12,066 nucleotides of DNA from Larix sibirica (GCA_004151065.3 NWUY0300061177.1:4743-16808); one strand, 5' to 3'. Positions 1 through 6,911 are shown, counted from the first letter of the stretch. Made by a program: numbers and translations. The notes: generated from the sequence alone by a model not told the origin.

Positions 1-530
1 TGTATAAAATCCTCAGGGTGCAGGGACTGCAGAGGTGCAAGGATTCAAAGCACAATGTGAAATTGCAAAATTGTCAATACTGTGAGGAATCTATCACATT
101 AAGAAGTAAGTAGAAATCAGAGATCGAAATCGAACCATGACGAACCGAATCAGAGTGAATAAACAAAATTTCGATACTAAATGTCCAAATATACATACGC
201 ATCACACTACCCCAGATATCATGAAGTAAAAGTTGATTCCTGGATTCGTGATAGGGAAACTTTCTTCTACACCCGTCGAGGCATGTTTGTACAAAACTGC
301 CTGGAATATGTCACGATCCAGCTAGACTCCATTGGACAAACAACAAAACGTTCGTTCGGAGTTCTGCTGCCTTCTCCAGACGGCAGGAACGGTTCTACCC
401 TCGAGGGTACCGACATAATCTCTTGATACGCTGGAATCAACTCCATAACGTCCTTCCTTATCACCAACTCGCAGCGGCACATACTGTAAACATGACAAGA
501 AGAGCTCTCATTCATCATGAGAATGTTTCA
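1..530. other. Unassigned sequence without a recognisable gene
   Basis: Two short open frames overlap here on opposite strands: 81 codons on + at 181-426 and 83 codons on - at 267-518. Neither shows a motif, domain or composition that I recognise, and they cannot both be real. The stretch around 280-480 is richer in GC than most of the window, so an old exon or transposon fragment is possible. I cannot assign one. Confidence 0.5.
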
Positions 531-1130
531 TCTTTCAATGCCAGCGATTGCCCAATGCATAGTTTACAGAACCGCAACCTAATATGCAACAGGACCAGAC
601 CTATTCATTTGCTGAGATCATATCGGTGTCAAACCCCATGCAGGTAGACTCCAGTGTCATCCTCATGACTCGGAACTACTCTCACAAAGATCTTAAACTC
701 ATTGTTTAATCTTTCAATGCCAGTGACTGCCCAGTGCTTTGTTTACAGAACCGCAAGCTATAATCTGCAACACGACCAGACATATTCATTTGCTGAGATT
801 TCCAGTGTCATCCTCGTGACTCGGAACTAAGATAACAAAGATCTGGAACTCATTCTTTCATCTTTCAATACCAATATGCCAGCGACTGCCCAGTGCATTG
901 TTGTTGAGATCATCTCGCTGTCAAACTTCATGGAACTACTATCACAAAGATCTGGAACTCCTTTCATCTTTCAATGCCATTATGCAAGCGACTGCCCATT
1001 GCATTCTAGACAAAATCGCAAGCTAATCTGCAACACGACCAGACATATTCATGTGCTGAGATCATCTTGCTGTCAAACCCCTTGGAGCTAGATTCCAGTG
1101 TCATCCCACTCTCACAACGATCTGGAACTC
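531..1130. repeat. Degenerate tandem repeat, four units of variable length
   Basis: Four units each begin with a variant of TCTTTCAATGCCAGCGACTG, at 531, 710, 861 and 967, giving lengths of about 179, 151, 106 and 164 bp. Shared blocks follow in the same order. First comes a block beginning GTTTACAGAACCGCAAGCT, then one around GACCAGACATATTCATTTGC, then CCAGTGTCATCC, and finally ACAAAGATCTGGAACTC, which closes each unit. Unit 2 lacks the block after GCTGAGAT, and unit 3 has lost most of its middle, so the length differences come from internal deletions. No frame stays open through the array and I recognise no protein in it. It abuts the gypsy protease remnant and may be a decayed repeat inside that element, which is inference. 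Confidence 0.8.
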
Positions 1131-1149
1131 AGTGTCCACCCACAACTGC

Positions 1150-1501
1150 CAGATGGACCGTATCCACATTGATCATGGACAATGTAAGCCAGCATAACTT
1201 GGTATCTTCAGAGTCGGTAGCCGATTTGCATTTACCTACCACGACTCACCCAAAACTGTATCATGTCGGTTGGTTGCAAAACAAAGGCACACATTTGTTG
1301 GTCAGTGGAAGGTTTGCTAGTACGTTTTCCATTGGGGCATTGCAAGATACTGTGGAGTGCGATGTGACCCTTAGATTATTGGTGGCTCATCTTAGGTCCC
1401 CTTTGTTGGCAGGACCTTATAGCAATGTATGATTGCTTGAATCAATATACCATCACCAACAAGGAAAAACGTATGAGTTTTTTAATGTTATTTATACATA
1501 G
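1150..1501 (+). pseudogene. Ty3/gypsy retropepsin-like aspartic protease remnant
   Basis: In intact elements this domain is the pol-encoded aspartic protease that cleaves the Gag-Pol polyprotein. The frame open from 1067 to a TGA at 1430-1432 contains LIMDNVSQHNLVS (Asp codon at 1178-1180), then HPKLYHVGWLQ, a GTHLLVSGRF strand and DTVECDV. This matches the order in plant gypsy proteases: an active-site D-[ST/N]-G motif with a following NLVS, then HPxPYxxGWL, then a DEVxCDV-like strand. The glycine after Asp-Asn is replaced by Val (DNVS where DNGS is usual), which should disable catalysis. Family-like residues, IYHHQQGKTYEFF, continue past the TGA in the same frame to a TAG at 1499-1501. The ATG at 1067 lies in the tandem repeat and is probably not a real start. 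Confidence 0.65.
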
Positions 1502-2209
1502 TATTGCATGTGATAATTCATGTTATTTATATCCACAGTATTGCATTGCATGTGATATAACTTACTTAAAGGTTTGAATGTTTGAGTAATTTCATTGTAA
1601 ATTGCTGAGAGTGGCGTGTGATGGGTGGATTGGCTTGGCATGCCTGGGGTAAATTATAGTTTGCTTTGGGGTAAATTATAGGTAGAAAGATATGGTTAGG
1701 CATGCATACCCTAGTTTATTGGGTCATCTATGAAAAGTCTAGACATAGATTTAGGTATAGGGGAAACATGCTGTATTTCAAGATATCCTTTTAGGGGAAT
1801 TGGTCTTTTACCCCAAATCAAGTTTAATGAAGAAAGGTTAGGTTAATAATTAATCTTGACCAAATTAAAGAGTCACAGATGAGTTTACCATTAGTGGTTT
1901 ACATACCCATGGTTTCAGGTGTCTCATAGTATTTGCACATCTGATGAAACCTTAAAAACTTGAATAATTCCATTGAAAATTGCTAGTGATTGACCATGCG
2001 TTGACCAGAGTGATCCAGAATACTAGATTTATTGTTATTGATTTCCATGTTTTGGTTTCCCAGATAAAAACCTTTTTCTTTTTCATTTGTGTGTACTTGC
2101 CTGTTTTATTTCCTAACAACATCTCAGTTTTGGCACCTCTAAAGATAGCAGAGATAACTTCAATACATGCCGAAACCTGTGTATAATGCCGGTCAAATAG
2201 CACAATACT
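1502..2209. other. AT-rich spacer between protease and RT remnants
   Basis: No domain is readable. It holds small local duplications. GGGGTAAATTATAG occurs at 1646-1659 and 1668-1681. A 20-nt segment at 1587-1606 recurs with two mismatches at 1965-1984. A block around TTATTTATA and GTATTGCATGTGATA occurs near 1487-1515 and again near 1523-1557. Overlapping short frames at 1980-2186 (+) and 1952-2278 (-) have no recognisable content. This is the expected position of the protease-RT linker, either eroded or replaced. Confidence 0.5.
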
Positions 2210-2296
2210 ACACAACCTGTTCCGACCGATCTGCAGCCGCTGCTCGCCGAATATGATGATATATTTGGAAACCCCCATGGTCTGCCACAGGCGTAG
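2210..2296 (+). pseudogene. Ty3/gypsy reverse transcriptase N-terminal edge, truncated
   Basis: Read from 2210, the + strand gives TQPVPTDLQPLLAEYDDIF followed by GNPHGLPQA and a TAG at 2294-2296. This resembles the segment just upstream of and entering gypsy reverse transcriptase, where LLxEYxDIFxxPxGLPPxR is characteristic. An in-frame TAG also lies upstream at 2192-2194. The expected continuation (DHxIxL, then the PVxxRPYRYP block) is absent, so only the first 30 or so codons survive. It is in the same phase as the protease remnant, which may be chance. The local GC content is higher than in the flanks, consistent with former coding sequence. I am fairly sure of the family and sure it is non-functional. 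Confidence 0.6.
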
Positions 2297-3381
2297 GCTA
2301 ATCTCCCACCAAATCGCTACCTTTCCGGCGTTAGGCTAATGTCTTCAACAGAATCACCTCTTTTAAGGCGGATTTTTCCCAGTGTAATGAATTTTCATCA
2401 TTTCAAAACTACTATCGAATCGATCCAAATTACAACTGACAATTGGATTTAGATTGCAAAAATTTTGTTTACCAAATTGGCAAATTCCGATCAAAACAAT
2501 AAAAAAAAAGCGAAAAAATAAGCGTTTTAATTATTTGATAAGCAATGCCCCTAGGACATCTTCTCTGTCTCCTATCAAAAGTGTGGATTAGCTCTGACAA
2601 TATATTTCTCTATCACGTCGTCAGACTATTCATAGGAGACAGAAAATAGACTCCAAGCACACATAGCTCACAATGGGAGGAAGGGTGTATTCAATGTAGT
2701 ACCCCCTTGTGTCTCATCGACATTTATCCTTTCCAAGCAACCTCGGAAATAGTGATTAGTCACCGATTATCATGCTCTTAACAATATCACAGTGAAGAAT
2801 AGCTATCCCTTTCCAAGAAATGGCGGTATTTTTTATCATATTTAGTGTACACTCTTTGAGCTGAACAGATGCATTCTACAGTTCAGTAGGAGGAGATGTA
2901 TAACTTCTTCCGTGTTCATTTTGGAGCTGACATGCGTCCTTTTAAAAATAATATTATAAAAAATAATATGTCCACTATTTAAAACATTTACAATTGCATA
3001 TATATATAACTACACAAAAACTCGATAAATTAAAAAACTTCTTCAATATTTACATTCTAAAAAGAGGTTTATATTTCTAAAAATTTTATCCTCTCGAAGC
3101 TTGGTAGATCCCCTTTAAGATGGATCTAGATAATGGCTATCATCCTGTTCCTATAACTCCCCTGCACACTGCACACTCTTTTAAAGATGAATTTGACCTC
3201 CTATCGCTATCATTGGGTTCGTATGACTCCCAGGGACTATGGGTAAACGATGTTTAAAGTGAAGGTCGAACTATAAAAGTGGCTGGTCATGCTATTGAAC
3301 CTTACGAATGCTCATGCTACCTTCATCCGACTCATCCATCATGTGTTTTTCCCTCATCTTAGGCATTTTTTCGTAGTCTAA
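2297..3381. other. AT-rich intergenic stretch without a recognisable gene
   Basis: No open frame of note and no recognisable motif was found on either strand. It includes a simple AT-rich tract at about 2941-3016 with a short TA run, and an A-run near 2502-2510. The nested inverted repeat at 2562-2645 is listed separately. TAGGCTAAT occurs twice just after the RT remnant, at about 2294 and 2332. Confidence 0.5.
2562..2645. repeat. Nested inverted repeat, possible stem-loop
   Basis: TCTGTCTCCTAT at 2564-2575 is perfectly complementary to ATAGGAGACAGA at 2632-2643. The pairing extends outward by one base past a single mismatch. Inside the 56-base loop, TCTGAC at 2593-2598 pairs with GTCAGA at 2620-2625. 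The two stems could form a long hairpin. No flanking target duplication or transposase is visible, so a MITE is not demonstrated. Chance pairing of the inner arm is possible. Confidence 0.45.
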
Positions 3382-3416
3382 CTCGACAGCATTCTGATTT
3401 TTAGTAGCACTTTGGG

Positions 3417-3447
3417 AGGATCATAGATAACACCTCCGTATGATCCT
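3417..3447. repeat. Hairpin in tandem unit 1
   Basis: AGGATCATA at 3417-3425 and TATGATCCT at 3439-3447 are perfect 9-bp inverted arms around a 13-base loop ending in ACACCTCCG. The same arms are kept in unit 2. No run of T follows, and there is no nearby gene to end. Confidence 0.7.
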
Positions 3448-3720
3448 TTGTCTGCTCAAAACTCACAAGTTCCATGTCAAATAAAGGAAAATCATACTTG
3501 GGCAGAGTTCTATCCATTACTTGGTTTCCCTTGAAGATAAGTTTGGGGTACATGCAGATCCTTCAACATATTCGCCCTCACCCCTGTTGCAGTGCTTTGT
3601 TGTAATATTTTCAATTTTGATATTTTGAACGTTATTGAATTAGATTATGTATTAATTATATAAATGTAAGACGATGTATCTCGACAACATTCTGATTCTG
3701 ATTTTTAATAGCACTTTGGG

Positions 3721-3751
3721 AGGATCATATACAACACCTCCGTATGATCCT
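3721..3751. repeat. Hairpin in tandem unit 2
   Basis: AGGATCATA at 3721-3729 and TATGATCCT at 3743-3751 are perfect 9-bp arms identical to those in unit 1, while the loop differs (TACAACACCTCCG against GATAACACCTCCG). The loop varies and the arms do not. With only two units this is suggestive, not proof of selection. Confidence 0.7.
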
Positions 3752-3975
3752 TTGTCTACTCGAAACTCACGAGTTCCATGTCAAATAAAGGAAAATCATA
3801 CTTGGACAGAGTTCTATCCATTACTTGGGTTCCCTTATAGATAAATTTGGGGTCCATGCAGATCCTTCAACAACATATTCGTCCTCACCCCTATGCTTTG
3901 TTGTAATATTTTCAATTTTGATTCTTGGAATGTATTGAATTAGAGTATGTATTAACTATAAATGTAAGACGATGT

Positions 3976-4657
3976 GATTGGAGTCGAGCTATGTGTGTAA
4001 AGTTATAATGATTAAGTGTTGCAAAAATGCATTGCAAACATATTAGTATCGATTCCAAGTACAAAGTTCATGCCAAGGTCCCATATCATGTAAATACACT
4101 TAAATGGGCATATAGTAGGCTAGTCATGGTAGATGCAAGCTTTGTAAATGTTAATGTTCCAACATAATATATAATGCTCCGAGATTGTTGCATAGCACAT
4201 GAACAAAAGACGCTATGATTCCACCAGAGGAGAAGAGGGAAGGAAGTATGAGGTAAGTGAACCTTAAATTGCCAAGTGTCGTCCTTGGATCTTAACCATG
4301 CGCTTTAAATAGAGCCATCTACTTTCACTGACATTATTGTAAGATTAACCTTGTATGCATATACCTTGTACAACCCCAACCTTCTCCCAGTGAATCATTA
4401 ACCATCAATCTACTCCTCGTATTCAATATCTTGCATTTCTGCACTACAACTATCTTAATTCTGATATGCCTAGTCTACATTGTCTATTCAAGTATGTTAC
4501 AGACATTGGCCACTCATAACTATCCAACTCTAATACTTAGACCAATCTACAGCTTCACCCTAGGATCAAGTTTACCACTTGCATCCTCCTCGAAAACTAC
4601 CCTTGGACCCTGTAACTTCTTAGGAAACTCTAAGTGACAAGACCACCCAAACCTTTG
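3976..4657. other. Non-coding stretch, possibly LTR or promoter derived
   Basis: No gene is recognised. A 68-codon open frame at 4431-4637 (+) has no identifiable motif. From about 4300 the sequence resembles the U3/R part of a plant LTR: a TATA-like box, then pyrimidine-rich sequence. No terminal repeat pair or tRNA primer-binding site (TGGTATCAGAGC type) follows, so the assignment is weak. Confidence 0.35.
4303..4316 (+). promoter_or_regulatory. TATA-like box, possible LTR core promoter
   Basis: CTTTAAATAGAGCC resembles the TATA(A/T)A-type core promoters of plant LTRs and genes. It is preceded by a small inverted repeat, CCAAG...CTTGG at about 4272-4288, and followed by CT-rich sequence. 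No transcript start or gene can be tied to it, so this is sequence resemblance only. Confidence 0.25.
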
Positions 4658-4764
4658 ACTTGGTGATCAATTTCTCAACACTTTCATGCTTACAAAATGA
4701 CAATCCAACTTGGTGATCAATTTCTCAACACTTTCATGCTTACAAAATGACAATCCAACTTGGT
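4658..4764. repeat. 50-bp tandem repeat, about 2.1 units
   Basis: The unit beginning ACTTGGTGATCAATTTCTCA occurs at 4658-4707 and again, identically, at 4708-4757, with a further 7 bases (ACTTGGT) starting a third. The left edge of the second large copy (6912) corresponds to 4731, inside this repeat. Such repeats often break short-read assembly. Confidence 0.85.
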
Positions 4765-4794
4765 TAAGTCAAACCCTACCTACTTGCCTCTATG

Positions 4795-5137
4795 CTTTGT
4801 AACTCCACGTTGCCCACTTTTTATTATGGAGGAGGTCTCAATCTCTTGATTGAAATAGGGTTGTCCCTTCCATTACAAATCTTCTTTGTGGATCCACGAC
4901 CCCAACACTTCATAATTTTCTTCCTCAAGGTGGGGTGGATCCAAGACATCACCAAGGTGTGCAACCTTTGTAACTCCACATTGCCCACTTTTTATTATGG
5001 AGCAGGTCTCAATATCTTGCTCGAAATAGGGTTGTTCCTTCCATTACAAATCTTCCTTGTGGATCCACGAACCCAACACTTCATAACTTCCTTCCTCAAG
5101 GTGGGGTGGATGCTACACATCGCCCAAAATGTGCAAC
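4795..5137. repeat. 171-bp tandem duplication in copy 1
   Basis: Unit A (4795-4965) and unit B (4966-5137) both begin CTTTGTAACTCCAC and end GTGCAAC. They differ at about 10 of the first 146 bases, then diverge more, with a 1-base indel near the end. Because 171 is a multiple of three, a frame from 4792 to 5214 (140 codons) stays open through both units and looks like an internally repeated protein. Nearly all base changes between the units alter the amino acid, so coding constraint is unlikely. I treat it as non-coding, probably transposon-derived, sequence. Confidence 0.9.
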
Positions 5138-5189
5138 ATCCTTATGCCCAACCAACTGCCAAAGGATTAAGTTTTGCCATCCCATTTTA

Positions 5190-5280
5190 TGTTGGGACCA
5201 CTACACGTCCATAAAACACACTTATAACCAAGCCCATCTCATAAAATAAAAGTGATTCCAACCCCATGTTATATCCAACA
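5190..5280. mobile_element. Short LTR-like segment with TGTTGG...CCAACA ends (copy 1)
   Basis: The 91 bases start TGTTGGGACC and end TATCCAACA. They carry the 5'-TG...CA-3' rule and 6-bp inverted termini typical of LTRs. The flanks TTTTA (before) and TTTTG (after) differ by one base, like a decayed 5-bp target duplication. The right end is followed by TTTTGGTGAAATTC, which keeps only TGGT of a Met-tRNA primer site. A longer LTR read on the - strand from 5280 through the 171-bp repeats is equally possible. No second LTR is identified, so this is tentative. Confidence 0.25.
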
Positions 5281-5720
5281 TTTTGGTGAAATTCAATAAA
5301 TTGCTACTTTGCAGTTTTCATGGTCTTCCCCGAGCTATGAGTGTCACAAGAGCCCCAAATATTTTACAACATACAATATTTCACATAGCACTACGATGTC
5401 GAAGTCATTTCATGAAGGAAACCTTATAAATGAGGAAACCTTACTATATGGTGGTAGGTCATGCCCCCTCCATTTGCGATCTCCATGTAAGCCTTAGGGT
5501 ACTTATGTCGCAATTTAGTCGTCATTCTGTAGAGAAGTGCGAAAGAGAAGAATTTTTTCATATGAGAAGGAGAAGGTGCAAATCAATTTTGGGAACAATA
5601 GCAATAGCAATAGAATACATCTGCCTAGAACCAAAGTCTTATAAAAGTATTTTCTATAAGATTAGCAATAGACAGAAGTTCTACCACCATAATACATAGT
5701 TTCATTGATTGTTTATAATT
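5281..5720. other. Leader-like stretch before the gag remnant, no clear gene
   Basis: Short open frames at 5309-5497 and 5430-5699 (+) overlap in different phases and resemble no family I know. The position between an LTR-like end and the copia gag remnant would suit a retrotransposon 5' leader. This is inference from order only. Confidence 0.35.
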
Positions 5721-6255
5721 AATGAATAAAAAAAATTCAAATGCAATTGATGAATAAAAATCTATGGGGTATAGTAAAAGGCACAGAAGTAGAACCTACA
5801 TATGCTAAAAAAAAGGATTGAGCAACAAAGAAGAAAAGACAAAGCCAAGTCCATTATGGGTCTTGGCCTTTTAGATTCAGAATTAAATTATATTGTTTTG
5901 AAAATTTATGTAAAGAAATAAAGGATGAGTTGAGTAAGTTGTCTAGTGCAAAAGCATTTTAGTACAAAATTCTCATTAAAGTTACAATTGTTTCAATTTA
6001 AAATGATCACTTAAAATACTATGTTGAGTGATAAAAATAAAATTTGAAATCAATTACAAGGAAGATGATAAAGTTTGGTGCACACCTATAAGATGGAGAT
6101 GAAAAGCCATTTCATTAAACAGTTTGCTTTCAACTTATAACAATCTTGTTTTTACTTTAAGTCAAATGTCTTTAGAGACTTTGAATGACGTGATATCAAT
6201 AATTTTAGTTGAAGAAAAGAGGCCAAATATAAGAAGATTGGAAAGGATATCTTGA
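5721..6255 (+). pseudogene. Ty1/copia gag (UBN2-type) pseudogene, copy 1
   Basis: In intact elements this Gag region forms the virus-like particle of a Ty1/copia retrotransposon. The coding trace jumps between frames. MNKNLWGIVKGTEVEP (from 5750) matches the LWxIVxGxxxxP block near the Gag N-terminus and ends at TGA 5819-5821. KAKSIMGLGLLDSELNYIV follows from 5841, then ENLCKEIKDELSKLSSAKAF from 5900 to TAG 5960-5962, then TKFSLKLQLFQFKMIT from 5964 to TAA 6012-6014. The best block runs from 6118, with NSLLSTYNNLVFTLSQMSLE, then TLNDVISIILVEEKR, to TGA 6253-6255. The order and spacing fit the UBN2/gag_2 domain. At least four frame changes and several stops make it non-functional. Reverse transcriptase and integrase are absent. 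Confidence 0.75.
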
Positions 6256-6490
6256 AACAAAGGTTGCACTGTACTGAAAGAAAGGGATGGGAAAGAGAAT
6301 GACAAGTAAGAAGATTTAATATTTTTACAGTAGAAAAATAGGTGATAAAACTATTAATTCCAAACTTCCTGTAAGTGATGTTCTTAAAGGGAAGCTTAAA
6401 AAATCAACACATATAACCTTTATTGAAGATCCACCAAATACTAAGAGTGATGATGATCTTGTTGAAGAAAAGGCACTCGTCTTATTTTAA
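6256..6490 (+). pseudogene. Probable eroded C-terminal gag region, copy 1
   Basis: This sequence follows the copia gag block directly, where a CCHC zinc knuckle would be expected. A Cys/His-containing stretch occurs in one frame (RLHCTERKGWERE, about 6262-6300), but the full CX2CX4HX4C spacing is not present. A short open frame at 6401-6490 reads KSTHITFIEDPPNTKSDDDL and stops at TAA 6488-6490. Its acidic, polar character would suit the disordered tail of Gag. No confident domain is visible. Confidence 0.35.
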
Positions 6491-6529
6491 GATGTTTGCT
6501 TGGATCATAGATAATTCTTCAATAGTCTT

Positions 6530-6545
6530 ATATATATATATATAT
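6530..6545. repeat. (AT)8 microsatellite, copy 1
   Basis: Sixteen bases of alternating A and T. The repeat has the same length in all three large copies. Such tracts usually change length quickly, so this supports the copies being the same DNA or very recently separated. Confidence 0.9.
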
Positions 6546-6910
6546 CTTAATTCACTATTCAAAAGGTTATAAAATCAATCTTAATTCACCATTCAATTAT
6601 TATTTGAAACACGTTATAAAAAAATTAAATATAAGTTAAAATAGATTATATAATTTAATGATGAGTTGATCTGGATTATAGTACCAACAAATCTTGCTTT
6701 GGGCCAGTCTACTTCCCCAACTATTATTAAGAACATAGAACTGGAGAAACACACTAACGTTGACGAATAATGACAATGTTTAAATTCACCAGTGAGTTTG
6801 ATGTTTTCATTGTCATAAGTTTCTGAGTACATGGAGATTGCACGACGAATCTACTCCAACACTAGTACACTCATGAAGTTTCCAAATTGTGATGCTTGAT
6901 ACCTTCCCAT
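6546..6910. other. AT-rich tail of module copy 1
   Basis: No recognisable gene. A 72-codon frame at 6614-6832 on the - strand has no known motif. It contains TTAATTCACTATTCAA/TTAATTCACCATTCAA duplicated near 6547 and 6582. The sequence ends at the N at 6911. Confidence 0.4.
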
Positions 6911-6911
6911 N
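6911..6911. other. Single N, assembly junction 1
   Basis: One ambiguous base lies exactly where copy 1 stops and copy 2 starts. The sequence to its right restarts at the base matching 4731. This marks a contig join, not natural sequence. Confidence 0.9.

Larger units (their letters stand above)
1150..2300 (+). mobile_element. Decayed Ty3/gypsy LTR retrotransposon, internal pol fragment
   Basis: Two recognisable pieces of a Ty3/gypsy pol polyprotein lie on the + strand in canonical order: an aspartic protease at about 1150-1501, then the start of reverse transcriptase at 2210-2296. About 710 bp separates them, near the 200-250 codons often found between these domains in plant gypsy elements. 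The intervening sequence is AT-rich and shows no readable linker. No RNase H, integrase, primer-binding site or paired LTRs were found. The element is therefore an old, inactive fragment. The domain order and spacing support one element, although two independent fragments cannot be excluded. Confidence 0.6.
3382..3975. repeat. Two tandem units of about 297 bp
   Basis: Unit 1 (3382-3679) and unit 2 (3680-3975) both start at CTCGACAGC/CTCGACAAC and end at TGTAAGACGATGT. They align over their whole length with scattered substitutions and small indels. For example, unit 1 carries extra bases after CACCCCT, and unit 2 carries a repeated CTGATT near its start. The divergence is much greater than that between the three large copies downstream, so this duplication is older. 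Neither unit has a useful open frame or LTR-type ends. Function is unknown. Confidence 0.85.
4731..6910. repeat. Large repeat module, copy 1
   Basis: These 2180 bases recur at 6912-9091 (offset 2181), and from 4786 onward also at 9769 onward (offset 4983). By eye I found one substitution against the other copies: G at 5395 where both others have A. Copy 1 ends abruptly at the N at 6911, while copies 2 and 3 read on into CTCGACATCATC. The module contains a 171-bp tandem duplication, an LTR-like segment, a copia gag pseudogene and an (AT)8 tract. Confidence 0.95.

Noticed and set aside
181-518. Opposed short frames of 81 codons (+) and 83 codons (-)
   Set aside because: They overlap on opposite strands, have no recognisable motif, and frames of this length are expected by chance. 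Neither is called as a gene.
423-1091. Short + frames at 423-647 and 876-1091
   Set aside because: They are translations of the degenerate tandem repeat and share sequence only because the units do. Stops interrupt the corresponding frames in other units.
1952-2278. 108-codon minus-strand frame
   Set aside because: It overlaps the gypsy RT entry motif, which reads convincingly on the opposite strand, and has no recognisable content of its own.
2294-2345. TAGGCTAAT direct repeats considered as target-site duplications
   Set aside because: They are only 38 bases apart, enclose no element with recognisable ends, and are longer than the 4-6 bp made by LTR elements.
3417-3447. Hairpin considered as a transcription terminator
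   Set aside because: No T-run follows, no gene lies upstream, and bacterial-type terminators do not apply to this plant-like DNA.
4658-4757. Short regular repeats considered as a CRISPR-like array
   Set aside because: The 50-bp units are adjacent with no spacers and number about two. The context is eukaryotic retrotransposon sequence.
4792-5214. 140-codon frame, also at 6973-7395 and within 9697-10197
   Set aside because: It is open because the 171-bp duplication is a multiple of three. The differences between units are almost all amino acid changes, and the third instance reads across an N.
5309-5699. Overlapping + frames of 62 and 89 codons, repeated in the other copies
   Set aside because: Different phases over the same DNA, no known motif, and a position that suits a retrotransposon leader. 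Identity between copies is at the DNA level and is no evidence of selection.
6530-6545. (AT)8 tract considered as a promoter TATA element
   Set aside because: It is a simple microsatellite with no gene on either side.
6614-6832. 72-codon minus-strand frame, also at 8795-9013 and 11597-11815
   Set aside because: AT-driven composition with many Ile, Tyr and Asn residues, no motif, and no neighbouring gene signals.
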